From Deltaproteobacteria bacterium (lineage in GTDB: Bacteria; Desulfobacterota; DSM-4660; Desulfatiglandales; Desulfatiglandaceae), in the NCBI GenBank assembly GCA_022340265.1, contig JAJDOH010000033.1:1-64000 (forward strand): a stretch of DNA of 64,000 nt, read 5' to 3'. A model generated the notes under the pieces. It had not been told where the DNA came from and searched no databases. It saw only the letters and a program-made list of their open reading frames with translations. Made by a program: the position numbers and the translations under genes. Positions 41,809 through 50,398 of this stretch are shown here, piece by piece; position 1 is the first letter of the stretch, and the number at the start of each line of letters is the position of its first letter.

Positions 41809-43356
41809 ATGAAAGTCGCCTACATATACCCGCCATTGTTCAAGCCTTTTTATCCCATGGCCACCCGAATTATGACGGAAAATCTTCTTCGCAATAAGAA
41901 TCTTGAAGTCCAGTTCAGCCGTATCCCTGTGAGGACCTATTCCTCGGACAAGGACAAGGTGTTGTACGAGGGTATGATGGAAAAGGCGGTTTCCCGTTTT
42001 TCTCCCAATGTCATTTCCTTCCTGGAACAGAAATACATGGTCTACAATGTTTTTTATGTCTTCATGGCCCATGGATATTATGATGCGTTCATCAAGGAGG
42101 ATTTTGAGGCGGAGCACATCATTTTAACGTGTATCAATTTCTGTGATTTGCTGATTGTAAAGAATCTGCTGGAAACGGACAAGAAGGTTGTACTGGGTGG
42201 TCCGCTGATTAATATCGGACTGTCGCCCGATTTTCTCCGGCAATTCTTGTTTCATATGGGGGTTCAAAAATCGAAACTTCAGGATAATCTCATTATCGTA
42301 TCCGGCAATGTTGATCTTACAACCGATCTTTACCAGATCATCAGGGACTGGAAAGACGGCCGGATTACCCGGAACGACTACGGTACGGTTTACGAATGCC
42401 GCCATGATTTTTTAAAACCGTATTATGGGGGAAAAGCCGACATCCCCGTGCATTTGGGCTTCAACAATTGGTGCTGGTATGGAAAGTGTAAATTCTGCAC
42501 CTACAAGGAATTGCCACGGATGGATTTCTTGAAAGGAATGGAGATTGATGACGCTGTTCTGGCGATCCATGATATCATGCGAGGATTTGATTCCGAACAC
42601 ATCCGGTTTATCGACTCCTATTATCGCCCCCATTCGCCCGTTGTTCAGAAAATCCTTCAACGGATCAGCCAGTACCACATCACGATTTTTACCGGCATAA
42701 CACTTTTAAAGGACAAGCAGTACATCGAATCTATCAACAAATATGTCGACTGTCTGCTCATCGGGCTGGAATCCACTTCCGATTTTACCCTGAAACATGT
42801 ATCCAAAGGGTATCTTTATCAGGACATTGAACAGGCCGTGGAAAACATCATTCAATATCTGGATAGAAGCATATTCCTGGAGATATCGGTTATTCTGGAT
42901 CTTCCCCATCGGGACGCAGAGGACGTTCGTGAAAATTATCGGCGTATCGCGGCCCTGAAAGATCGGTTGGACGAAGCAGGATTTCGCGTGGCGGTGCACA
43001 TGAATATTTTAAGTGTGTTTCCCAATCTGGAGCTTCTTTACACGGAAGATGCCTTGCTCAAAAGATCCTTTGAACCAAACGATATGCCCGTTTCCACCGG
43101 CAAAAACTATCTGATTCATCTGTTGAAACAAGCCGGCATGGACCGGCCCTCTCAGCTGCCGTCCTCAATGGTCCTCCCGGATGAAAACAACGCATATGGC
43201 CTGCATTACGGTTATATCAGTTCAAACGTTCCGGTGGTTCGGCATGATGTTAATGGCAAAATATTGCTTTCGGATCTCGAAATAATGGAAGAGGATGTTA
43301 TGAAAAAAATCCTTACGCGAAAAAGCCGCTTTGGGAGCACAATAAAAAAATCGTAA
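41809..43356 (+). CDS. Radical SAM protein with B12-binding-like N-terminal domain, function unknown
   Basis: A 515 aa protein. The N-terminal 195 residues (MKVAYIYPPLFKPFYP ... VVLGGPLI) look like a cobalamin-binding-type Rossmann domain, although the usual DxHxxG B12-ligand motif is not seen. The radical SAM core has NNWCWYGKCKFCTYKE with cysteines 222, 227 and 230, spacing C-x4-C-x2-C instead of the more common C-x3-C-x2-C. Further core motifs: IRFIDSYYRP and LLIGLESTSDFTLKHVSKG. Gene order suggests a functional link with the preceding PP-loop protein; the reaction is unknown. Confidence 0.83.
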   Translation: MKVAYIYPPLFKPFYPMATRIMTENLLRNKNLEVQFSRIPVRTYSSDKDKVLYEGMMEKAVSRFSPNVISFLEQKYMVYNVFYVFMAHGYYDAFIKEDFEAEHIILTCINFCDLLIVKNLLETDKKVVLGGPLINIGLSPDFLRQFLFHMGVQKSKLQDNLIIVSGNVDLTTDLYQIIRDWKDGRITRNDYGTVYECRHDFLKPYYGGKADIPVHLGFNNWCWYGKCKFCTYKELPRMDFLKGMEIDDAVLAIHDIMRGFDSEHIRFIDSYYRPHSPVVQKILQRISQYHITIFTGITLLKDKQYIESINKYVDCLLIGLESTSDFTLKHVSKGYLYQDIEQAVENIIQYLDRSIFLEISVILDLPHRDAEDVRENYRRIAALKDRLDEAGFRVAVHMNILSVFPNLELLYTEDALLKRSFEPNDMPVSTGKNYLIHLLKQAGMDRPSQLPSSMVLPDENNAYGLHYGYISSNVPVVRHDVNGKILLSDLEIMEEDVMKKILTRKSRFGSTIKKS

Positions 43357-43398
43357 TGCCTGAGACTTTTCCTGCTCGGAACCGGTAACCCGTAGGGG

Positions 43399-43433
43399 AA
43401 AAAGCACCGGCTTAAATGGGCCGATGCTTTTTT
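43399..43433. terminator. Bidirectional terminator between convergent genes
   Basis: AAAAAGCACCGGC and GCCGATGCTTTTTT arms with one mismatch and an 8-base loop. A-run and T-run on either side allow use from both strands. It separates the radical SAM gene (+) from iorB (-). Confidence 0.75.
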
Positions 43434-43462
43434 CTCAATACCCAGGTCGTTCTGATCAGTGG

Positions 43463-44050
43463 CTATGATGCCGCGGCCATCCCCATTTCAAAGGCCTTCA
43501 AATTAGACTCCAGAAAAGCCTTTTTGGTGGATGTGGAAAGTACTTTCTTCATCACTTCGGCGCCGATGGGGATGGTTCCCGAACCGATGAGGGCACCCAG
43601 CATGACCATGTTCAAAGAGAGCGGGTTGCCCACCTCCTCCGCGATGGCGTTTCCATCAAGCGTAATGACTTTCTTGGCCCTTTCCCGAATGAACTGAAGG
43701 GTTTCTTCCACCGGTGGATAGGTGCCCTGACCCACTGCCACCGTAAAGGGGGGCAATGGATGGGTGTTGGTGATAACCACCGTATTTTTGTTGCACTTGC
43801 CAAGGGCACGCAGCGTCTCCAAGGGTTCAAATCCGATCAACACATCCGCTTCGGAGCTGGAGACGATGGGGCTTGATACGTCTCCCAGCAATACCGCTGA
43901 TTCCACAATGCCACCCCGCTGGGCCATGCCGTGGATTTCGCTTACCACTACCGGGACGTCCATGGAAAGTGCCGCTTCACCCAGCAACCGTGAGGCGAGA
44001 AGATTTCCCTGACCGCCCACGCCGATAAATACCAATCTTTTTGTTTCCAT
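43463..44050 (-). CDS. iorB: Indolepyruvate:ferredoxin oxidoreductase, beta subunit
   Basis: A 195 aa subunit matching the gamma-type domain of ferredoxin-dependent 2-oxoacid oxidoreductases: RLVFIGVGGQGNLLASRLLG at the start, EIHGMAQRGGIVESAVLLGD in the middle, NMVMLGALIGSGTIP. Together with IorA it oxidises aryl-pyruvates (from Trp, Phe, Tyr) with CoA to aryl-acetyl-CoA and reduces ferredoxin. It starts 20 bases after iorA ends. It is the last gene of the ligase-iorA-iorB unit. Confidence 0.94.
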   Translation of the reverse strand: METKRLVFIGVGGQGNLLASRLLGEAALSMDVPVVVSEIHGMAQRGGIVESAVLLGDVSSPIVSSSEADVLIGFEPLETLRALGKCNKNTVVITNTHPLPPFTVAVGQGTYPPVEETLQFIRERAKKVITLDGNAIAEEVGNPLSLNMVMLGALIGSGTIPIGAEVMKKVLSTSTKKAFLESNLKAFEMGMAAAS

Positions 44051-44069
44051 TATTTTGTAGCCTCCCTTT

Positions 44070-45920
44070 TCACGCTTTTACGGGCACAATGGCGTTCTCG
44101 GGACATACCTGAGCGCAAACGGTGCAGCCGATACAAGCGTTCTTGTCAATTTCCACCTGATCCCCTTCCAGATACATGGCCGGACACGCCAGAAGATTGA
44201 GGCAGTCGCGATGGTTCTTGCACTTGTCGTGGTTGACCCGGAAAGGCTTGGCCTTATTGAATTGTTTGGTGGCCTTGGCAAAGAGAGGGCACATTTCCTC
44301 TGAAATGATGACCGACAGGCCGTCGTATTCCATGGCCTTTTGAATGGATTCCATGGCCTTTTTCAGCTTAAACGGTTTTATGACATGAACATCCTGGACC
44401 CCTAAGCCTCTTACTACGGCTTCAATGGAGATACGCGTCCGTTTAATACCCATGGGTTCCGTATTGACACCGGGATGAATCTGGTGGCCCGTCATGGCCG
44501 TGGTGCCGTTATCCAGAATGACCAGGGTGAATTTGTGGTTGTTATGAACGGCATTCGCAAGACCCGTCATGCCGGAATGGAAAAAAGTGGAATCACCGAT
44601 AAAGGAGACCACTTTCTGGTTCGTGGCTTGTGCAAACCCACAGCTGGAACTGGCGGAAGATCCCATGCAGATGACGAAGTCCGCCATGGAAATGGGCGGC
44701 AGAAGCCCCAGGGTATAACAACCGATATCCGTGGGGAAAATGGCGTCAGAGCCGAAAACCTGCTTGACCGCATAATAGGTCGCCCGGTGGGGACATCCCG
44801 CGCAAAGGTTGGGTGGCCTTGCCGGCAGATCCGGAGTTCCCGAAAGATCCATTTTTTCAGGTGCCTTGTAGGGTATTGCAAAATAATCGGCGATGGTCTG
44901 ACGTACCATGCCCGGATCATATTCATAGAGGCGTGAGAAGGCGCCAACCCCCTTCCCCTGGATCGGGATGTCAATATGGTTCTCCTGGGCCAGGGCCTTC
45001 AATTCCGTTTCGTTGATGGGTTCCAGCTCTTCCACCACCAGAACCTTCTCCATTTTTTTCATAAAATCGATACAAAGGGTTTCCGGCTGGGGCCATGACA
45101 TCAGCAATTTCAGAATGGAAACGCTCTCCCCAATTCCCAAATCCAAAACCGCATCTTTCACATAGTTGAAGCAGGCGCCATTGGCGACAATGCCCCATTT
45201 CCCGGTTCCGATTATTTCATTGTAGGTGTCATTATTGGAAATTTCGGATGCCTTATCGAATTTCTCTAGCAACTCCTTATGAAGCTGTCTGGAAACCGCA
45301 GGAACAGTCACAAAATGGAAAGGATTTTTCTCAAAAGTGGCTTTTTTAACGACGGGTTTCAGGGTTCCCAGTTCCACTGAGCCTCTCACATGGGCCAGCC
45401 GGGTGGTGGTCCTGATAATAACCGGAAGTTCCAGCGATTCGGACAGCTCAAAGGCCTTAAGCGTCATGTCTTTCATTTCCTGGCTGGATGTGGGTTCCAG
45501 CATGGGGAGTCCGGAGAGTCTTGAATAGTAGCGGTTGTCCTGTTCGTTCTGGCTTGAAAAAAGTGAAGGATCGTCGGCATTGATGATCACCATACCACCC
45601 TTGACGCCCACATAAGCCAGTGTCATCAGTGGGTCGGCCGCCACATTAAGCCCCACGTGTTTCATGGTGACGATGGTTCTGAGCCCGGAAACGGCAGCGG
45701 CGGCGGCGACCTCCATGGCGACTTTTTCATTGGTGGAATATTCGAAATAGAGGTCCGATTCCTGGCTGATGTCAAAAAAGTTCATGGGTATCTCAGAAGA
45801 AGGCGTACCCGGATAACATGTGGCAAACGATACCCCTGCCTCCAAGGCCCCGCGGGCAATGGCCTCATTGCCCAGCAACAGCATTTTTTCGCCTGGAGCG
45901 TCTGTCAGCAATTTGTGCAT
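44070..45920 (-). CDS. iorA: Indolepyruvate:ferredoxin oxidoreductase, alpha subunit
   Basis: A 616 aa catalytic subunit. N-terminal pyrimidine-binding half (GNEAIARGALEAGVSFATCY, MKHVGLNVAADPLMTLAYVG), C-terminal thiamine-diphosphate half (CAGCPHRATYYAVKQVFG, DIGCYTLGLLPPISMADF, GDSTFFHSGMTGLANAVH). The last about 55 residues hold two cysteine groups: an atypical CKNHRDCLNLLACP and a standard CIGCTVCAQVCPENAI ferredoxin motif. This fits IorA closely. It works with IorB in amino-acid fermentation or aryl-acid synthesis. Confidence 0.95.
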   Translation of the reverse strand: MHKLLTDAPGEKMLLLGNEAIARGALEAGVSFATCYPGTPSSEIPMNFFDISQESDLYFEYSTNEKVAMEVAAAAAVSGLRTIVTMKHVGLNVAADPLMTLAYVGVKGGMVIINADDPSLFSSQNEQDNRYYSRLSGLPMLEPTSSQEMKDMTLKAFELSESLELPVIIRTTTRLAHVRGSVELGTLKPVVKKATFEKNPFHFVTVPAVSRQLHKELLEKFDKASEISNNDTYNEIIGTGKWGIVANGACFNYVKDAVLDLGIGESVSILKLLMSWPQPETLCIDFMKKMEKVLVVEELEPINETELKALAQENHIDIPIQGKGVGAFSRLYEYDPGMVRQTIADYFAIPYKAPEKMDLSGTPDLPARPPNLCAGCPHRATYYAVKQVFGSDAIFPTDIGCYTLGLLPPISMADFVICMGSSASSSCGFAQATNQKVVSFIGDSTFFHSGMTGLANAVHNNHKFTLVILDNGTTAMTGHQIHPGVNTEPMGIKRTRISIEAVVRGLGVQDVHVIKPFKLKKAMESIQKAMEYDGLSVIISEEMCPLFAKATKQFNKAKPFRVNHDKCKNHRDCLNLLACPAMYLEGDQVEIDKNACIGCTVCAQVCPENAIVPVKA

Positions 45921-45966
45921 TTTTTTCCTCCGATCGTTTCTGGTTTACACGGTTCACAAAAAGGGA

Positions 45967-47538
45967 CTATAGCTTAAAGCTTTCAACCATGCCCGCATAC
46001 TTTTTCCTGAGTTTGGGCTTCTCGATTTTTCCCGTGGGATTTCTGGGCACTTCATCAAAAATGATTTTGCGGGGTCTCTTGTAACGGGGCAGACCTTCAC
46101 AAAATTGCAGGGCTTCTTCCTCGCTCATGGAAACGCCCGGTTTAACTTTGAGTACGGCTGCCGCAATTTCCCCCAGGCGCTCGTCGGGGATGCCGATGAC
46201 CGCCGCGTCCTGCAGTTTGGGATTATCCATGAGGTACGCTTCAATCTCCACCGGAAAAATGTTTTCGCCGCCGGTGATGATCACATCCTTTTTGCGGTCC
46301 ACCAGCCATATAAAACCATCCTCATCAAAACGGGCCATATCACCGGTGAGCAACCATCCGTCAAAGAGGGTACTTTGCGTCGCTTCAGGGTTCTTGTAAT
46401 ACTCCTTCATGACGCAGGGCCCCTTTACCATGAGTTCGCCCGGCTCCCCTTTGGGAACATCCTTCCGGTCTACATCAACGATTCGGCATTCCCAGTCAAA
46501 GCCGGGAACGCCGATGGCACCGACCTTATGAAGGTTCTCCATGCCCAGATGGACGCACCCCGGCCCCGTGGTCTCACTCAACCCGTAATTGGTGTCATAG
46601 TCGTGGGACGGAAAAACCTTTTTCCAGTTCCTGATCAGACTGGGCGGAACCGGCTGTGCCCCGATGTGCATCAATCGCCATTGATCCAGTTTATAATCCT
46701 TCAAATCAACGTCACCGTTTTCAATGGCGATGAGGATGTCTTGTGCCCAGGGTACCAGCAGCCAGACAATGCTGGCTGCTTCCTCGCTCACGGCTTCCAG
46801 AATCCAGGAAGGCTTGATCCCTTTTAAAATGATGCCCCTCCCCCCCACGATGAAACTTCCGAACCAATGCATTTTGGCGCCGGTATGATAAAGGGGGGGG
46901 ATGCAGAGAAATGTGTCTTCATGGGTCTGATTGTGGTGCCGGTTTTCAACGATACAGGCTGCTTCGAGATTTCGATGGGTCAAAAGAATGGGTTTGGGGG
47001 TTCCCGTGGTGCCGGAGGTAAAATAAAGTGCCGCTTCATCCATCAGATTAATTTCCATGCCGGGATCAATGGCTGAACCGGTCTTAACAAAATCACCGAA
47101 GGATTCCGCGTGGGAAGGTCTCATTTCCTCAGGACCCACGAAAATGAAATCACGAACGGATTCCAGGTCTTCTTTGATGTCGTCCACGCGTTCGATAAAC
47201 TCCTCACCGAAAAACATGGTTCCGGCTTCAGCAATCTCGGTGCAGTACCTGATGTCTTCTGCGGTAAACCGGAAATTCAGCGGCACCGCCCAGGCGCCTG
47301 TTCGGAGGATGCCGAAGTAGGTTGGGAGCCATTCCATGCAATTCATCATCAAATGAATGACCTTGTCCCCTGGTTTAACCCCTTTGGCAATCAAACCGTT
47401 GGCGATTCGATTGGCCGTTTCATCGAATTCCTTCCATGTCAAGGCCGACCGACTCCCCTTTTCAGGCGCTCGCTCAACAAGGGCAATCTCATCGCCGTAC
47501 ATGCGGGCGTTTCTTGCCAAAATATCTGTAATAACCAT
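45967..47538 (-). CDS. AMP-forming acyl-CoA (possibly aryl-acid) ligase
   Basis: A 523 aa adenylate-forming enzyme. Motifs in order: YFTSGTTGTPKPILLTHRN (A3), YGLSETTG (A5), GWLLTGDMARFDEDGFI and WLVDRKKDVIITGGENIFPV (A7/A8), PRNPTGKIEKPKLRKKY with the C-terminal catalytic Lys (A10). It activates a carboxylic acid to its CoA thioester using ATP. Position directly upstream of iorA-iorB suggests aryl-acetate or related acids as substrate, but a fatty acid is equally possible by sequence. A G-rich ribosome binding site and a clear promoter precede it. Confidence 0.9.
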   Translation of the reverse strand: MVITDILARNARMYGDEIALVERAPEKGSRSALTWKEFDETANRIANGLIAKGVKPGDKVIHLMMNCMEWLPTYFGILRTGAWAVPLNFRFTAEDIRYCTEIAEAGTMFFGEEFIERVDDIKEDLESVRDFIFVGPEEMRPSHAESFGDFVKTGSAIDPGMEINLMDEAALYFTSGTTGTPKPILLTHRNLEAACIVENRHHNQTHEDTFLCIPPLYHTGAKMHWFGSFIVGGRGIILKGIKPSWILEAVSEEAASIVWLLVPWAQDILIAIENGDVDLKDYKLDQWRLMHIGAQPVPPSLIRNWKKVFPSHDYDTNYGLSETTGPGCVHLGMENLHKVGAIGVPGFDWECRIVDVDRKDVPKGEPGELMVKGPCVMKEYYKNPEATQSTLFDGWLLTGDMARFDEDGFIWLVDRKKDVIITGGENIFPVEIEAYLMDNPKLQDAAVIGIPDERLGEIAAAVLKVKPGVSMSEEEALQFCEGLPRYKRPRKIIFDEVPRNPTGKIEKPKLRKKYAGMVESFKL

Positions 47539-47555
47539 ATCTTGCCCCCCTTGAA

Positions 47556-47570
47556 AGCTATATTTTAGCT
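47556..47570. promoter_or_regulatory. Inverted repeat upstream of the ligase-iorAB unit, possible operator
   Basis: AGCTA (47556-47560) and TAGCT (47566-47570), around an AT-rich five-base centre. It sits between the -10 element and the ribosome binding site, where a repressor would block transcription. No regulator gene is next to it. Confidence 0.4.
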
Positions 47571-47578
47571 ACATCGTG

Positions 47579-47608
47579 ACTATAAAGAAAGAAACCGGAG
47601 AGTGTCAA
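47579..47608 (-). promoter_or_regulatory. Promoter of the ligase-iorAB unit
   Basis: On the minus strand: TTGACA, 18-base spacer, TATAGT, ending 41 bases before the ATG at 47538. A good sigma-70-type match. Confidence 0.65.
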
Positions 47609-47717
47609 GAAAAAAGACCCGTTGGCCTCAATTTCGGTTGCCCTGTTCCATTTGGGAAATAATGCAGTTTAAAACAGAAAATGAGAAAAGCGGGCCGAAA
47701 ACGATACCGGGGTGAAA

Positions 47718-48401
47718 TCAGATGCGGGCTTTGACCATGGGATAAAATGGAGAACTGGCGTAATCTTTGGCAAAAGTTTTTAGGATTTCGTTTGCTTTTT
47801 CGGGCTGGTTGTCAAGCCTGTAAATACGTTCCAGATTTAGCATGGCAGCCTCTCTGAAAGGGTTATCGGCGCTTTTTACGATGCCGTTTAGAATTTCGGC
47901 GGCTTTCTTCATTTCTCCTTTGGCTTCGTGGCAGGCAGCCAGGGCCAGAAGGTTCAGGGTTTCGTAAGCCTCGTTGTGGGCGACTTTCGGCGAAAACTCA
48001 TCATAATAATCAACGGCATCATCGTACATTCCGGTTACAAACTTTGCATGACCAACCTGGGGCAACGCCAGGCCCGCCGCTTTGCTCACGCTATAATCGC
48101 TGATAACCGCCTCGAAAAGCGCTTCAGATTTCTCGACGCCTTCCTGATAATTTTCACTAGCCTGCGCCGTTTCGATCAGAGTATTATAGGCGGCATTATA
48201 AGCTTCCTGCCCCATTCTATTGGCATGTTTCATGTACCCCCAGATAGCGATGTATGCCACTGCGATAGCCGCCACGCCGATTCCGATCAACTTGACCTGA
48301 CGCATGTGCTGGTTCAAAAAAAGTGCTGTTTTACCTGAAAGCGTCAGAAATTCGTCGGTGTTCTTCAACAACTCTTTCCGACTTAACTTTTTCTTTGCCA
48401 T
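47718..48401 (-). CDS. YfgM-like TPR membrane protein
   Basis: A 227 aa bitopic protein: cytoplasmic basic N-terminus (MAKKKLSRKELLKN), one membrane helix (LIGIGVAAIAVAYIAIWGYM, about 38-57) and a periplasmic TPR-type domain (about 90-225: AGLALPQVGHAKFVTGMYDD, AKGEMKKAAEILNGIVKSAD). This is the layout of YfgM/TPR_21 proteins, which bind SecYEG and hand over exported proteins. In many bacteria it precedes bamB-der genes; those are not here. GGAGG lies 12 bases before the ATG. Confidence 0.8.
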   Translation of the reverse strand: MAKKKLSRKELLKNTDEFLTLSGKTALFLNQHMRQVKLIGIGVAAIAVAYIAIWGYMKHANRMGQEAYNAAYNTLIETAQASENYQEGVEKSEALFEAVISDYSVSKAAGLALPQVGHAKFVTGMYDDAVDYYDEFSPKVAHNEAYETLNLLALAACHEAKGEMKKAAEILNGIVKSADNPFREAAMLNLERIYRLDNQPEKANEILKTFAKDYASSPFYPMVKARI

Positions 48402-48435
48402 AATTGAAATGATCCTCCAAAATAGTGTGGAAAAA

Positions 48436-48464
48436 GCAATATCAAATCAGATAGAAACCGTCAA
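48436..48464 (-). promoter_or_regulatory. Candidate promoter of the YfgM-like gene
   Basis: On the minus strand: TTGACG, 17-base spacer, TATTGC, ending 34 bases before the ATG at 48401. Confidence 0.5.
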
Positions 48465-48622
48465 CCAACATTATCGAAAAAGCAAAAAAACCGCGTAACG
48501 GATCGCTCAGATGTAACTTTTGGTTGAAAATGGCCAATTGACGGCCCGAGTTGCCAACGACGTTGACATTCCACACGCGGTGAACATAGAATCCTTCGAA
48601 ATCATCATCCCAGACATTTTAT

Positions 48623-49276
48623 GTGAGGACCCCGTTGCCATATCTGGACCGCTTATTAGGCCTTTTTGATACACTTCCGGACGCTTTGCTTTATTTTTTG
48701 CTGGGGTTGAGCGCGTTTGTGGAAAATATCTTTCCACCCATTCCCGGTGATACCATCACGGCCTTTGGCGCATTTCTGGTCGGCACCAAAAGGCTCGGCT
48801 TCATGGCTGTTTATCTTTCCACTACCCTGGGGAGTTTGGCAGGGTTCATGTCTCTCTTTTGGGTCGGCAGTCTTCTGGGAAGAAAATTCTTTATCCAGAA
48901 AGACTACCGGTTTTTCAGCGCCGATAACATCGTTAAGGCGGAAGAATGGTTCCGCAAATATGGCTATTTTTTGATCCTCTTAAACCGTTTTTTCCCGGGA
49001 ATCCGTTCCATTATTTCACTGGCAGGCGGCATTTCCAAACTGGGCACTTTCAGGGTTGCGCTTCTGGCGCTGATCAGCGCCGGCGCCTGGAACCTCCTCT
49101 GGATTGCCATCGGCTATTCCCTTGGCAACAACTGGGAAACGGTAAAAGAGAAAATGGGGCGCATCCTTTTTGGCTACAATATTTCATTTTTGGCTCTGGC
49201 GGCGGTTGTGGTGTTAATCTTTTTGCTGCGTATGATCAGGAAGAAGCGCCAGGCGCAAAAAAAGGCGTCAAAGTGA
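48623..49276 (+). CDS. DedA-family membrane protein
   Basis: A 217 aa DedA/SNARE-associated-like protein. Conserved re-entrant motif ENIFPPIPGDTITAFGAFLV, then the RFFPGIRSIISLAGGISKL signature, and GAWNLLWIAIGYSLG. These proteins sit in the inner membrane and are implicated in lipid-carrier flipping; the substrate is not known here. GTG at 48623 is the assumed start; no strong ribosome binding site. Its 3' end overlaps cutA on the other strand by nine bases. Confidence 0.9.
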   Translation: MRTPLPYLDRLLGLFDTLPDALLYFLLGLSAFVENIFPPIPGDTITAFGAFLVGTKRLGFMAVYLSTTLGSLAGFMSLFWVGSLLGRKFFIQKDYRFFSADNIVKAEEWFRKYGYFLILLNRFFPGIRSIISLAGGISKLGTFRVALLALISAGAWNLLWIAIGYSLGNNWETVKEKMGRILFGYNISFLALAAVVVLIFLLRMIRKKRQAQKKASK

Positions 49277-49600
49277 AGCATTTCCCGGTTGCGTCACCGC
49301 TTCGATCCACTCTAAAAAGGGAAGATGACCTTTTTCGACGGCAATGGCGATCACACAGGGGCAAACATAGCTGTGCATGGCGGTAACGCGATCCTTCAGG
49401 CTCTCAAACAGAGCTGATGTTGTTTTGGCCAAAATGACCACTTCCCGTTCATCCTGTATCTCCCCTTCCCACCAGTACAGTGAGCGAATGGAAGGGATCA
49501 TATTGACCGATGCGGCCAGCTTCTCCGAGACCAGAGCCCTTCCAATGTCCAGTGCCTCTTTTTCGCTTGAAGCCGTGATATAGACCAGAATTGCGTTCAT
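49268..49600 (-). CDS. cutA: CutA1 divalent-cation tolerance protein
   Basis: A 110 aa trimer-forming signal-protein-like (PII-like) fold. Characteristic: LVYITASSEKEALDIGRALV, KLAASVNMIPSIRSLYWWEG and REVVILAKTTSALFESLKDR. CutA is linked to copper tolerance in E. coli, mechanism not settled. ATG 49600 with GGAGA upstream; a start 15 bases earlier was rejected. The gene ends convergently inside the DedA gene's last codons. Confidence 0.94.
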   Translation of the reverse strand: MNAILVYITASSEKEALDIGRALVSEKLAASVNMIPSIRSLYWWEGEIQDEREVVILAKTTSALFESLKDRVTAMHSYVCPCVIAIAVEKGHLPFLEWIEAVTQPGNASL

Positions 49601-49619
49601 GATTTCTTCTCCCATTTTC

Positions 49620-49675
49620 CCTTGACAAATAATTATACGACATGTAAGGACCTTGACAAGTAATCATTATACAAC
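49620..49675. promoter_or_regulatory. Tandem repeat with TTGACA between cutA and fchA
   Basis: Two imperfect copies, about 31 bases apart: CCTTGACAAATAATTATAC and CCTTGACAAGTAATCATTA, each containing TTGACA, followed 80 bases later by fchA. They may be two promoter -35 boxes or binding sites for a regulator of the fchA-folD unit. No matching -10 with good spacing was found. Confidence 0.4.
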
Positions 49676-49753
49676 TGCTTATCTTTACTCAGCTATGTAT
49701 TGTCATGACCCTAATCCGTAACAATCCAAATTATCTAAAGGGAGGAGTAGAAT

Positions 49754-50386
49754 ATGTCTATGTTGGATAAAACTTGTAAGGATTTTATCGAGGTGTTGGC
49801 ATCAAAGGCCCCTGTTCCCGGCGGCGGCGGTGCAGCAGCCATGGGTGGCGCAATCGGCATGGCGCTTTCCAATATGGTGGGGAATCTCACCGTTGGAAAA
49901 AAGAAATATGCCGATGTGGAAGGAGAGGTAAAGGAACTGATTGCCGAGGGTGACAAAATAATCGCCGAGTTGGAAGCGCTTGTGGACAAAGATGCCGAGG
50001 TGTTCGAGCCCTTGTCCAAGGCGTATGGGTTGCCCAAGAACACACCTGAGGAAGCAAAATACAAAGCAGAAACCATGGAAAACTGCTGCAAAGTCGCCTG
50101 TTCCGTCCCAATGGAGATTATGCGCAAAGCCTACGAAGGGATCAAAGTCCATAACCGGATGGGACAGATTGGAACCATGATTGCCATATCCGATGTGGGC
50201 TGCGGCGTTGTTTTCTTGAAATCCGCTCTCATTGCGGGAAAACTGAATGTGATCATCAACCTGAACGCCATAAAAGACAGCAACTTCATAGCGCAAACCA
50301 AAGAGGAAATGGAAACATTGCTGAAAGAAGGCAGCAAACTTGCCGATGAAACACTTGATCTTGTGGTTTCCAAGTTAACCAAATAA
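49754..50386 (+). CDS. fchA: Methenyltetrahydrofolate cyclohydrolase (FchA type)
   Basis: A 210 aa protein of the formiminotransferase-cyclodeaminase C-terminal family, the monofunctional cyclohydrolase used in acetogens and sulfate reducers. Motifs: APVPGGGGAAAMGGAIGMAL and SNMVGNLTVGKKKYADVEGE. It interconverts methenyl- and 10-formyl-tetrahydrofolate. It lies 12 bases before folD, so C1 enzymes are translated together. The neighbour lacks residues for this reaction (see folD), which supports a division of labour. Cyclodeaminase activity is the alternative. Confidence 0.9.
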   Translation: MSMLDKTCKDFIEVLASKAPVPGGGGAAAMGGAIGMALSNMVGNLTVGKKKYADVEGEVKELIAEGDKIIAELEALVDKDAEVFEPLSKAYGLPKNTPEEAKYKAETMENCCKVACSVPMEIMRKAYEGIKVHNRMGQIGTMIAISDVGCGVVFLKSALIAGKLNVIINLNAIKDSNFIAQTKEEMETLLKEGSKLADETLDLVVSKLTK

Positions 50387-50398
50387 GGAGGTTTATTG

